From: Dyella_A sp035685805
GTDB taxonomy: Bacteria > Pseudomonadota > Gammaproteobacteria > Xanthomonadales > Rhodanobacteraceae
Reading direction: 5' to 3'
Length of the DNA: 64,000 bases
NCBI RefSeq assembly: GCF_035685805.1
Contig: NZ_DASSAB010000015.1
Span: 1-64,000 of the forward strand
Shown here: piece after piece, positions 8,730 to 17,281 of the stretch
Layout: each line of letters opens with the position of its first letter
How positions within the stretch are numbered: the stretch's first letter is position 1
The notes under the pieces: generated by a model
The model's database searches: none
What the model was told of the DNA's origin: nothing
The model's input: the letters and a program-made list of their open reading frames with translations, nothing else
Program-made: the position numbers and the translations under genes

Positions 8730-10570
8730 GCGCCAGTACCTTGCGCATCGCCCTGGTCGGCAACCCGAACTGCGGCAAGACGGCTCTGTTCAACCAGCTC
8801 ACCGGCGGCCGGCAGAAGGTAGCCAACTACGCCGGCGTGACGGTGGAGCGCAAGGAGGGCCGCTTTACCGCGCCGTCCGGACGCGTGCTGCAGGTGCTTG
8901 ACCTGCCCGGCACCTACAGCCTCGATGCGACCAGCCCCGACGAGCAGATCACCCGCGACGTCTGTGCCGGTGCATACCCCGGCGAGGCCGCCCCGGACCT
9001 GATCGTTTGCGTGGCCGACGCCACCAACCTGCGCCTGCACCTGCGCTTCGTGCTGGAGGTGAAGCGGCTGGGGCGGCCCATGGTGCTGGCGCTGAACATG
9101 ATGGACGCGGCCCGGCGCCGCGGCGTGGTGATCGACGTGGCCGAGCTGTCCCGACGGCTCGGCATGCCGGTGGTGGAAACTGTGGCAGTGCGCCGCGATG
9201 GCGTGAAAGCCCTGGTCGAGCGCGTCGACGGTGTCATGCCCGAGCCGGCACCGGTGCAGCCGGACGATCCGGCCAGCCGCGCCGACCTGCACGCCGAAGT
9301 GCGCGAACTGCTGACTGCCGCGGTCACCATGCCGCGCGCCACCGATGCGGTGGACGACGCGCTGGACCGCTGGGCGCTGCACCCGGTGTTCGGGCTGGCG
9401 ATCCTGGCGCTGGTGATGTTCCTGGTGTTCCAGGCGGTTTACTCGGTGGGCAAGCCGATGACCGACGCGATAGCCGACGGCTTCGACTGGATGGGCGCGC
9501 ACGTGGCGGCGTGGATGCCGGCCGGGCCGCTGCAGAGCCTCGTCACCGACGGCATCTTCGGGGGCATCGGCACGGTGCTCGGCTTCCTGCCCGAGATCCT
9601 GGTGCTGTTCGTGTTCATCCTCACGCTGGAGGAGTCCGGCTACTTGCCGCGTGCGGCGTTCCTGCTGGACCGGATGATGGTGTCCGTGGGCCTCACCGGG
9701 CGCTCGTTCATCCCGCTGTTGTCGAGTTTCGCCTGCGCCATCCCCGGCATCATGGGCACGCGCTCGATCACCGATCCGCGCGACCGGCTGGCCACGATCC
9801 TGGTGGCGCCGCTGATGACCTGCTCGGCGCGGCTGCCGGTGTATGCGCTGCTGATCGGCGCGTTCATTCCCTCGCGCCGCGTGCTGGGCGTGTTCAACCT
9901 GCAGGGCATGGTGCTGTTCGCGCTGTATGCCATAGGCATCCTCGGCGCGATGCTGGTGGGCTGGGTGATGAAGCGCATCCGCCGCGACAAGAGCGAGCAC
10001 GCGCTGCTGATGGAGCTGCCGTCCTACCGCCTGCCCAAGCTGCGCGACGTGTCGATCGGCCTGTGGGAGCGGGGCATGATCTTCATCAAGCGGCTCACCG
10101 GGGTGATCCTGGCGCTGACCGTGATCATGTGGTTCATCTCCACGTTTCCCGGCCCGCCGGAGGGCGCGACGCGCCCGGCGATCGAATATTCCATCGCCGG
10201 TTACCTCGGCCGCGGCCTGCAGCACATCTTTGCGCCGATCGGCTTCAACTGGCAGATCAGCCTGTCGCTGATCCCCGCGTTTGCCGCGCGCGAAACGGCG
10301 GTGGCCGCGCTGGCCACGGTGTACGCGGTGAGCGGCGACGCCGTCGGCGGCGGCGGTCTCGGCCAGGCGCTGGCGGTGAACTTTCCGCTGGCCAGTGCGC
10401 TGTCGCTGCTGGTGTGGTTCGCCTTCGCGCCGCAGTGCATGTCCACGCTGGCGGTGATCCGCCGCGAGACCGACTCCTGGCGCAATGTGGCCATCTCGTT
10501 CGGCTACATGTTCGCGCTGGCTTATGTGGCCTCGTTCATCACCTACCACGTGGCGGTGTGGCTCTCGTGA
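8726..10570 (+). CDS. feoB: Ferrous iron transporter B
   Basis: This 614-aa inner-membrane Fe(II) permease has an N-terminal G domain: G1 GNPNCGKT at residues 12-19, G2 in NYAGVTVERKEG, G3 DLPG, G4 NMMD. A helical spacer and a membrane core follow, with gate motifs (LSSFACAIPGIMGTR, LMTCSARLPVY) and FAARETAVAALATVYAV. It is shorter than E. coli FeoB (773 aa) and lacks a long C-terminal tail, like other lysobacterial FeoBs. The GTG start overlaps the feoA stop and has CAGGAG just upstream. It is followed without a gap by a Cys-rich small protein that may take the FeoC position. Confidence 0.95.
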   Translation: MSASTLRIALVGNPNCGKTALFNQLTGGRQKVANYAGVTVERKEGRFTAPSGRVLQVLDLPGTYSLDATSPDEQITRDVCAGAYPGEAAPDLIVCVADATNLRLHLRFVLEVKRLGRPMVLALNMMDAARRRGVVIDVAELSRRLGMPVVETVAVRRDGVKALVERVDGVMPEPAPVQPDDPASRADLHAEVRELLTAAVTMPRATDAVDDALDRWALHPVFGLAILALVMFLVFQAVYSVGKPMTDAIADGFDWMGAHVAAWMPAGPLQSLVTDGIFGGIGTVLGFLPEILVLFVFILTLEESGYLPRAAFLLDRMMVSVGLTGRSFIPLLSSFACAIPGIMGTRSITDPRDRLATILVAPLMTCSARLPVYALLIGAFIPSRRVLGVFNLQGMVLFALYAIGILGAMLVGWVMKRIRRDKSEHALLMELPSYRLPKLRDVSIGLWERGMIFIKRLTGVILALTVIMWFISTFPGPPEGATRPAIEYSIAGYLGRGLQHIFAPIGFNWQISLSLIPAFAARETAVAALATVYAVSGDAVGGGGLGQALAVNFPLASALSLLVWFAFAPQCMSTLAVIRRETDSWRNVAISFGYMFALAYVASFITYHVAVWLS

Positions 10571-10881
10571 GTACCGGCTTGCTCGTGCAGTACGTGGTGA
10601 TCGGGCTGATCGTGCTGGTCAGCGTGGCCGTGGTGGTGCGCAAGCTGGCGCCCAAGCCGACCGCGCGCTGGCTCGCCGCCGTGGCGCTGCGGCTGGATCG
10701 TCCGGATGCCGCGAGCTGGAAGCGCCGGCTCGCCCATGCCATGCAGCCGAAGCAGACCACCGGCAACTGCAGCGACGGCTGCGACACCTGCGGCGCCTGT
10801 GGCCCGAAGCCTCCCGCTGCCGCGCATCCGCCCGCGGCAGCGGAGCCGATGCCGCTCAACTTCCGCCCACGCGGGAAGTAG
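10567..10881 (+). CDS. Small membrane-anchored Cys-rich protein of the feo operon
   Basis: This 104-aa protein has one N-terminal transmembrane helix (LLVQYVVIGLIVLVSVAVVV), a basic stretch, and a C-terminal cysteine cluster CSDGCDTCGAC followed by a Pro/Ala-rich tail. The GTG start overlaps the feoB stop (GTGA), so it is translationally coupled. It resembles the small uncharacterised proteins (DUF6587 type) encoded after feoB in related bacteria. The four closely spaced cysteines could bind an Fe-S cluster or metal, and a FeoC-like accessory or sensor role is inferred, not shown. Confidence 0.75.
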   Translation: MSTGLLVQYVVIGLIVLVSVAVVVRKLAPKPTARWLAAVALRLDRPDAASWKRRLAHAMQPKQTTGNCSDGCDTCGACGPKPPAAAHPPAAAEPMPLNFRPRGK

Positions 10882-11230
10882 CTCCGCGGTCGCTGCCGCT
10901 GCCGATCACGCCGAAGAGGTCCGCGGCTGCGGGAGCCCGCTTCAGCTCGCCCCACAGCGCCTGTTCTGAGTGCCTGTTCTGGGACCGGGTGTTGCCCCGG
11001 CCTCACGCATGGTGGTGCAGCTTGCCGCGGTAGTGACACGGGTCCCGCAGCGGCCAGGCCCGGTCAGGCAGGTCAGTTTCGGACCCGTCTGGTGCCTGTG
11101 CTTCGCCGAGCGAGCGCTGCGCCCGCGCTGTTTCGCCTCACCCTCAACCAAGGTGGAGGCAGCGGCGGAAATTGCCACTTTAAATAAGAACTATTATCAT
11201 CCAGCAACTTTCTTCACCTGGAATGACGCC
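10882..11230 (+). other. Intergenic region between the feo and cupredoxin-FTR1 cassettes
   Basis: These 349 bases hold no convincing gene. An open frame from 10970 is continuous with the cupredoxin gene, but its N-terminal part has no signal sequence and reads as untranslated DNA. The distal end holds a Fur-box-like site (11183-11201). Confidence 0.6.
11183..11201 (+). promoter_or_regulatory. Candidate Fur box upstream of the cupredoxin-FTR1 cassette
   Basis: AATAAGAACTATTATCATC matches the right half of the Fur consensus almost exactly (ATTATCAT) and the left half partly. It sits 29 bases before the GTG start. It stands out as an AT-rich island in GC-rich DNA. Confidence 0.65.
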
Positions 11231-11557
11231 GTGACCCGTCTCGTCGTTACCGCCGCCTTGCTGCTCGCGAGCCTTGCCGCGCAGGCCGCCGATGTCCCCG
11301 AATTTCGCCTCGTGATCCAGAATCACACGTTTCAGCCTTCGGAACTGAAGGTGCCCTCGGGTGCCAAGGTCAAATTGCTGGTCGAGAACCGCGATGCCGC
11401 TCCGGAAGAGTTCGAGAGCACCGAGCTCGGCCGGGAGAAGATCGTGCTGCCCAACAGCACCGCCAGCGTCTACGTGGGGCCGCTCAAGCCGGGCAGCTAC
11501 CGGTTTTTCGGCGACTTCCACCAGGACACGGCCCAGGGCCGGCTGATCGCGGAGTGA
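11231..11557 (+). CDS. Periplasmic cupredoxin-domain protein of an iron-uptake cassette
   Basis: This 108-aa exported protein has a signal peptide (VTRLVVTAALLLASLAAQAA) followed by a cupredoxin_1-type domain: FRLVIQNHTFQPSELKVPSG, AAPEEFESTELGREK and YRFFGDFHQDTAQG. In FTR1 systems an EfeO-type cupredoxin binds or oxidises periplasmic iron before transport. Only the minimal cupredoxin domain is present here, with no peptidase-M75 part. The GTG start is chosen because the nearby ATG (11224) hits a stop after three codons. The FTR1 permease starts 4 bases after the stop. Confidence 0.85.
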   Translation: MTRLVVTAALLLASLAAQAADVPEFRLVIQNHTFQPSELKVPSGAKVKLLVENRDAAPEEFESTELGREKIVLPNSTASVYVGPLKPGSYRFFGDFHQDTAQGRLIAE

Positions 11558-11561
11558 TGCC

Positions 11562-12425
11562 ATGCCCGGCGTAGCGCTGCTGGTTTTTCGCGAGGTGATG
11601 GAGGCGGCGCTGATCGTCTCCATCGTCTGTGCCGCCACGCGCGGCGTCGATCGGCGCGGGCTGTACGTGGCCGGCGGCATAGGGCTGGGCCTGTTCGGCG
11701 CGGTGCTGGTGGCGCTGGGCGCCGGGGCCATCGCGCAGCTGGCGCGCGGGGTCGGCCAGGAGCTGATGAACGCCGGGGTGCTGCTCGCGGCAGTGGTGAT
11801 GATCGGCTGGCACGTGGTGTGGATGGCGCGCCATTCACGCGAGCTGGCGCAGCACATGGGCGCGGTGGGGCAGGCGGTGAAGGCCGGCTCCAGCTCGCTC
11901 ACCCTGCTGCTGGCGGTGGTGGGGCTGGCGGTGCTGCGCGAAGGGTCCGAGGTGGTGCTGTTCGTCTATTCGATGGCGATGGGCGGCATCGGCGTCGCCA
12001 GCCTTGCCGGCGGCATCGCGCTGGGCGTGGCCAGCGGCGCGTTGCTCGGCTACGGGCTATACGTGGGCCTGCTGCGCATTCCGATGAAGCATTTCTTCCG
12101 CGCCACCAACGTGATGCTGGTGCTGCTCGCGGCGGGGCTGGCTTCCACGGCGGCGCGCTTCCTGGTGCAGGCCAGCTGGCTTCCGGCCTGGGGCGAGCAG
12201 CTGTGGGACAGCTCGTGGCTGCTTTCGAACGGCTCGCTGGCCGGCAAGACGCTGAGCGAACTGGTGGGCTACGACGCCTCGCCCGCCGGCATCCAGCTGG
12301 TGTTCTACGCGGTCACGGCGATCGCCCTGTTCGCTGGCATGCGTTGGCTGCGCGCACCGCCGGCGCCGACCGGGTCGCGCGCCGCACCGGGCGCTTCAGC
12401 CGGCACGCCGCAGCCGCAGCACTGA
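11562..12425 (+). CDS. FTR1 family high-affinity iron permease
   Basis: This 287-aa, about seven-helix membrane protein has two REXXE-type iron motifs, REVME at residues 10-14 and REGSE near residue 127. These define the FTR1/EfeU family of Fe(III) permeases. It lies directly behind the cupredoxin gene and before a secreted outer-membrane-like protein. No efeB peroxidase is present. This suggests a reduced EfeUO-like or P19-like import route under Fur control. Confidence 0.92.
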   Translation: MPGVALLVFREVMEAALIVSIVCAATRGVDRRGLYVAGGIGLGLFGAVLVALGAGAIAQLARGVGQELMNAGVLLAAVVMIGWHVVWMARHSRELAQHMGAVGQAVKAGSSSLTLLLAVVGLAVLREGSEVVLFVYSMAMGGIGVASLAGGIALGVASGALLGYGLYVGLLRIPMKHFFRATNVMLVLLAAGLASTAARFLVQASWLPAWGEQLWDSSWLLSNGSLAGKTLSELVGYDASPAGIQLVFYAVTAIALFAGMRWLRAPPAPTGSRAAPGASAGTPQPQH

Positions 12426-12540
12426 TCGATTTGTTGCCTGACTGTACCGCGCGGCGGGCCCGCGCGGGGGAGGCGCGCGCCCAGATGCGGTCGCGCCCAC
12501 GAACGTTGTCACCGTCATTCGTCTTCGAGGAAACCCACGC

Positions 12541-13308
12541 ATGTCTCCCCATTTCACCCGCCACCTCCCATCCGGCCACCGGCCGGTCGCATCGCATCGG
12601 GCCGCAGCCGTGCTCGCCCTGCTGCTCACCGCCACGGCAGGCGTCGCGCACGCCGACGATTTCATTGTCTACTCGCCGCGGGTGATGGCGACCCAGACCG
12701 AGATCGAGCTGCGCGGCTACGGCTACAGCGACGGTCGCTCCGACATCGGTGGCGAGCGCGCGGCCGAGCTGTCGGTGGCACATGCGTTCAACGGCTGGTG
12801 GAAGCCGGAGCTCTACCTGGCCGAGTACGAGAAGGAGCCGGGCGCGGGCGGCAAGCTGGTCGGCTACGAATTCGAGAACACCTTCCAGTTCACCGAGACC
12901 GGCCGCTACTGGGCAGACGTGGGCCTGCTCGCCTCCTACGGCCATCCCAAGGGCGGTGGCCCGGGCGAACTCGAGGTGGGGCCGCTGATCGAGAAGACCG
13001 TCGGCCGCTTCGATCACCGCGTCAACCTGATCTGGGAGCGCGAGGTGGGCGCCGGCGCGTCGTCGAAAACCGAATTCCGCTACAGCTACGCCGGCACCTA
13101 CACGGTGACCAAGGCGTTCCGTCCCGGCATTGAAGCCTACGGCCGCCCTGACGACGACGCCTACCAGGCTGGCCCGGTGGTCACCGGCGAATGGCACGTG
13201 CCCGGCACGCGCGGCAACCTGGAATACCGCGTCGGCGTGGTGCTGGGCATCAACGCCGCCGCGCCGCGACGCACCGTGCTCGCGCAGCTGGAATACGAGT
13301 TCTTCTGA
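12541..13308 (+). CDS. Predicted outer-membrane protein of the FTR1 cassette
   Basis: This 255-aa secreted protein of unknown function has a long signal peptide (RAAAVLALLLTATAGVAHA), alternating-polarity strands (IELRGYGYSD, KPELYLAEYEKE, NTFQFTETGRYWADVGLL) and a C-terminal aromatic residue (LAQLEYEFF). These fit a small beta-barrel. It follows the iron permease by about 115 bases on the same strand and is probably part of the same iron response. I do not recognise a characterised family. It could be an outer-membrane pore for iron chelates, or a copper-linked envelope protein. Confidence 0.7.
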   Translation: MSPHFTRHLPSGHRPVASHRAAAVLALLLTATAGVAHADDFIVYSPRVMATQTEIELRGYGYSDGRSDIGGERAAELSVAHAFNGWWKPELYLAEYEKEPGAGGKLVGYEFENTFQFTETGRYWADVGLLASYGHPKGGGPGELEVGPLIEKTVGRFDHRVNLIWEREVGAGASSKTEFRYSYAGTYTVTKAFRPGIEAYGRPDDDAYQAGPVVTGEWHVPGTRGNLEYRVGVVLGINAAAPRRTVLAQLEYEFF

Positions 13309-13347
13309 TCGCGGTGCGCGCGGCCCGCCGAGGCGAGCCGCGCGCCA

Positions 13348-14955
13348 TCACATGCGGAACACGCCGTAGCGCTGCGGCTCGATCGGCGCGTTCATCGATG
13401 CGGAGATCGCCAGGCCCAACACGCGGCGGGTGTCGGCCGGATCGATGATGCCGTCGTCCCACAGCCGCGCGCTGGCGTAGTAGGGGTGGCCCTGGCGCTC
13501 GTACTGGTCGCGAATCGGCGCCTTGAACGCCTCCTCGTCCTCGGCGCTCCAGTCCTTGCCGGTGGCTTCCAGCCCGTCACGCTTTACTGTCGCCAACACC
13601 GATGCCGCCTGCTCGCCGCCCATCACCGAGATGCGCGCGTTCGGCCACATCCACAGGAACCTTGCTCCATAAGCCCTGCCGCACATCGCATAGTTTCCGG
13701 CGCCGAAGCTGCCACCGATCACCACGGTGAACTTCGGCACGTGCGAGCAGGCCACGGCGGTCACCATCTTGGCGCCGTCCTTGGCGATGCCGGCCTGCTC
13801 GTACTTCTTGCCGACCATGAAGCCGGTGATGTTCTGCAGGAACACCAGCGGCACGTTGCGCTGGTTGCACAGCTCGATGAAGTGCGCGCCCTTGAGCGCG
13901 CTCTCGGCGAACAGGATGCCGTTGTTGGCGACGATGCCCACCGGGTAGCCGTGGATGTGCGCGAAGCCGCATACCAGCGTCTTGCCGTAGCGTGCCTTGA
14001 ACTCGTGGAATTCCGAGCCGTCGACGATGCGCGCGATCACCTCGCGGATGTCGAACGGGCGGCGGGTGTCCTGAGGAATCACGCCGTACAGCTCCTCGGC
14101 CGGGTACTTCGGTTCCACCGGCGCACGCAGGGCGAGCGGCATCTCCTTGGTGCGGTTGAGATGGCCCACGATGTCGCGGGCAATGCTCAGCGCGTGCGCA
14201 TCGTTCTCGGCATAGTGATCGGCCACGCCGGAGATGGACGTATGGACGTCCGCGCCACCCAGCGTCTCGGCGTCCACTACCTCGCCGGTGGCGGCCTTCA
14301 CCAGCGGCGGGCCGCCGAGGAAGATCGTGCCCTGCTCGCGCACGATGATGGTCTCGTCGCTCATCGCCGGCACATAGGCGCCGCCGGCGGTGCAGCTGCC
14401 CATCACCACCGCGATCTGCGGGATGTTGAGCGAGGACATCCGCGCCTGGTTGTAGAAGATCCGGCCGAAGTGCTCCTTGTCCGGAAACACCTCGTCCTGC
14501 AGCGGCAGGAAAGCGCCGCCGGAGTCGACCAGGTAGACGCAGGGCAGGCGGTTTTCCAGCGCCACTTCCTGCGCGCGCAGGTGCTTCTTCACCGTCATCG
14601 GGAAGTAGGTGCCGCCCTTCACGGTGGCGTCGTTCGCCACCACCACCACCTCGATGCCGTTGACCCGGCCGATGCCGGTGATCAGGCCGGCCGCGGGCGC
14701 GGCGTTGTCGTACATGCCGTGTGCGGCCAGCGCGGAGAGCTCCAGGAACGGCGAGCCGGGATCGAGCAGGGCGCGGATGCGCTCGCGCGGCAGCAGCTTG
14801 CCGCGTGCGGTGTGCTTGTCCCGGGCCTTCTCGCCACCGCCTTCGGCCGCGCTCGTCAGCTCCCGCTGCAGGTCGTCCACCGCCGTGCGCAGCTGCGCCG
14901 CATTGGCCTGGAAGTCGGGCGACCGGGGGTCGATCTGCGAGGCGATCACGCTCAT
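13348..14955 (-). CDS. liuB: Methylcrotonoyl-CoA carboxylase carboxyltransferase (beta) subunit
   Basis: This 535-aa carboxyltransferase of the crotonase superfamily transfers CO2 from biotin to 3-methylcrotonyl-CoA. It has the N-terminal ARGKLLPRERIRALLDPG, the acyl-CoA site VVMGSCTAGGAYVPAMSDE, and the carboxybiotin site FLQNITGFMVGKKYEQAGI with IGGSFGAGNYAMCGRAY. The length matches LiuB/MccB. Its partner liuD lies 6 kb away, and the feo and FTR1 genes occupy the gap on the opposite strand. A TATCAT box lies about 32 bases upstream. Confidence 0.95.
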   Translation of the reverse strand: MSVIASQIDPRSPDFQANAAQLRTAVDDLQRELTSAAEGGGEKARDKHTARGKLLPRERIRALLDPGSPFLELSALAAHGMYDNAAPAAGLITGIGRVNGIEVVVVANDATVKGGTYFPMTVKKHLRAQEVALENRLPCVYLVDSGGAFLPLQDEVFPDKEHFGRIFYNQARMSSLNIPQIAVVMGSCTAGGAYVPAMSDETIIVREQGTIFLGGPPLVKAATGEVVDAETLGGADVHTSISGVADHYAENDAHALSIARDIVGHLNRTKEMPLALRAPVEPKYPAEELYGVIPQDTRRPFDIREVIARIVDGSEFHEFKARYGKTLVCGFAHIHGYPVGIVANNGILFAESALKGAHFIELCNQRNVPLVFLQNITGFMVGKKYEQAGIAKDGAKMVTAVACSHVPKFTVVIGGSFGAGNYAMCGRAYGARFLWMWPNARISVMGGEQAASVLATVKRDGLEATGKDWSAEDEEAFKAPIRDQYERQGHPYYASARLWDDGIIDPADTRRVLGLAISASMNAPIEPQRYGVFRM

Positions 14956-14986
14956 GGATGGGCCTGCCTTGGTTAGGGGAACGGCG

Positions 14987-14992
14987 ATGATA
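14987..14992 (-). promoter_or_regulatory. Possible -10 element for liuB
   Basis: TATCAT on the minus strand lies about 32 bases before the liuB ATG, followed by a GCC-rich stretch like the one after the liuC box. Confidence 0.35.
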
Positions 14993-15212
14993 GCGGCCGC
15001 CCCGGTGCGGCCCAAACGCACCGCCGCATTGAGCGGCCCCGAGCGCGGCCGATGGTGCCCGGCATGCGTTCCGTCACCCGGTGCCGACGCGGCGCTATGC
15101 GGCGGCACAAAAGCTGGTTAGATTTCGGTGAACACGCCGGGATCCCGCCCATGCCCTACCGCACCGCCGCCACGCGCACCGCCCGGCCCTATCGGGCTGC
15201 GGAGCGCGTCGC

Positions 15213-17237
15213 ATGAGCGGCACGGCCGTGGCCGGACCCGTCGCGGAGCAGGCGCTGGTGCGCGCCGCGGAGCTGCTGCAGACCGACCCGGCCCAGGCCG
15301 AGCAGGTGCTGCATGAGCTGCTGGCGACGGGCCATCCGGAAGCGCGTCGGCTGCAGGCGGCGGCTCGCGCTGCCCGGGGCGATGATGCGGGCGCACTGAT
15401 GTTGTTGCAGTCGCTGGCGATGTCCCACCCCCAGTGGGGTGCGCTGCACTGCGAGCTGGGGCTGACTCTGGGGCGGCTGCAGCGGCATGGCGAGGCGGTT
15501 GCCGCGTTTCGCCGTGCGCTGGCGTTGGCGCCGGCGCTGCCACAAGCCTGGCGGCTGCTGGCGGATGCCTGCCTTGCCGCCGGGGATGCCGACGGCGCGG
15601 ACGCGGCCTTTGTCGGTCACGTGGCGCACGCGGCCGCCGATCCGGCGCTGCTGGCGGCGGGCAACGCGCTGGCGGCTGGTCGCCTGCCCGAGGCCGAGCG
15701 GCTGCTGCGTGCGCGCTTGCGCGAGGCGCCCACCGACGTGGCCGCGATCCGCATGTTCGCCGAGCTGGCGATGCGCTTGGGCCGCAACGACGACGCCCTG
15801 AACCTGCTGGCGCGCTGCCTCGACCTGGCCCCCGGCTTTCATGCGGCGAGGCAGAACTACGCGCTGGCGCTGCATCGCGCCAATCAGCCGGCGCTCGCGC
15901 TGGCGCAGATCGATCTGCTGCTTGCGGCCGAGCCGGCCCACCCGGCACATCGCAATCTGAAGGCGGTGGTGCTGTGCCGGGTCGGCGACTACGAGCCGGC
16001 GATCGCGCTGTACGCCGATCTGCTGGCGGAGTACCCGGACAACGCCCAGGTCTGGATGAGCTACGGCCACGCGCTGAAGACGGCCGGGCACGCGACGCGG
16101 GCGATCGAAGCCTACCGGCACGCCGTGGCGCAGGTGCCATCGTTCGGCGAGGTGTGGTGGAGCCTGGCGAACCTGAAGACCTTCCGCTTCGACGACGACG
16201 ACCTTGCCAGCATGCGCGCGCAGCTGGCACGCGACGACCTGAGCGACGACGACCGCCTGCATCTCGACTTCGCCATCGGCAAGGCGCTGGAGGATCGTGC
16301 CGAGTACGCCGGCTCGTTTGCCCACTACGCGTCGGCCAATGCGCGCCGTCGGGCGCAGCTGCGTTATGACCCTGACGAGACGCATGCGCGGGTCGAGCAC
16401 ATCCGGCGCCAATACACCGCGCGTTTCTTCGCCGAGCGGGCCGGCAGCGGCAGCACCGCCCGCGACCCGATCTTCATCGTCGGACTGCCGCGCTCGGGCT
16501 CGACGCTGATCGAGCAGATCCTCTCCAGCCACAGCCAGGTGGAGGGCACGATGGAGCTGCCCGAAATCACCTCGATCACCAAGCTGTTGCGCGAGCAGGC
16601 CGACGGCGAGGCGGCGATGCCGTACCACGACACGCTGGCTCGGCTCGATGCCGGCGCACTGCGCGACCTGGGCGAGCGCTATCTTGCCCACACGCGGATC
16701 CAGCGCAAGACGTCGGCACCGCTGTTCATCGACAAGATGCCGAACAACTTCATGCACATCGGGCTGATCCACCTGATGCTCCCCAACGCGATCATCATCG
16801 ACGCGCGGCGGCACCCGATGGCGTGCTGTTTTTCGGGGTTCAAGCAGCATTTCGCGCGCGGGCAGAGCTTCAGCTACCGGCTGGAGGACCTGGGGCGCTA
16901 CTACCGCGACTATGTCGCACTGATGGCGCACTACGACGATGTGCTGCCAGGTCGCGTGTATCGGGTGACTTACGAGCGCATGGTGGATGACACCGAGGGC
17001 GAGGTGCGCCGGCTGCTCGAGCACTGCCGGCTGCCGTTCGAGTCGGCATGCCTGCGCTTCTTCGAAAACGCGCGTCCGGTGCGCACCGCCAGCTCCGAGC
17101 AGGTGCGACAGCCGATCTTTCGCGACGGAGTCGATCAGTGGCGGCACTACGCGCCCTGGCTCGAGCCGCTGGAACAGAGTCTGGGGGAAGTGCTGCGGGC
17201 GTACCCCGCGGTACCGCAAGACGGGGAAGACCGGTAA
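15213..17237 (+). CDS. TPR-repeat sulfotransferase
   Basis: This 674-aa protein has an N-terminal array of tetratricopeptide repeats to about residue 360 (for example HPQWGALHCELGLTLGRLQR). A C-terminal sulfotransferase domain begins at DPIFIVGLPRSGSTLIEQIL (about residue 416), which is the PAPS 5'-phosphosulfate loop. Later come IIIDARRHPMACCFSGFKQ (3'-phosphate binding) and YRVTYERMVDD. Such proteins transfer sulfate to small molecules or glycans; the acceptor is unknown. The TonB-dependent receptor gene starts 44 bases downstream, so the two are likely co-transcribed. Confidence 0.9.
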   Translation: MSGTAVAGPVAEQALVRAAELLQTDPAQAEQVLHELLATGHPEARRLQAAARAARGDDAGALMLLQSLAMSHPQWGALHCELGLTLGRLQRHGEAVAAFRRALALAPALPQAWRLLADACLAAGDADGADAAFVGHVAHAAADPALLAAGNALAAGRLPEAERLLRARLREAPTDVAAIRMFAELAMRLGRNDDALNLLARCLDLAPGFHAARQNYALALHRANQPALALAQIDLLLAAEPAHPAHRNLKAVVLCRVGDYEPAIALYADLLAEYPDNAQVWMSYGHALKTAGHATRAIEAYRHAVAQVPSFGEVWWSLANLKTFRFDDDDLASMRAQLARDDLSDDDRLHLDFAIGKALEDRAEYAGSFAHYASANARRRAQLRYDPDETHARVEHIRRQYTARFFAERAGSGSTARDPIFIVGLPRSGSTLIEQILSSHSQVEGTMELPEITSITKLLREQADGEAAMPYHDTLARLDAGALRDLGERYLAHTRIQRKTSAPLFIDKMPNNFMHIGLIHLMLPNAIIIDARRHPMACCFSGFKQHFARGQSFSYRLEDLGRYYRDYVALMAHYDDVLPGRVYRVTYERMVDDTEGEVRRLLEHCRLPFESACLRFFENARPVRTASSEQVRQPIFRDGVDQWRHYAPWLEPLEQSLGEVLRAYPAVPQDGEDR

Positions 17238-17281
17238 CAGCGAAGTGCACATCACGTTGTCTCTTTGAGGGAGGGGAACCG

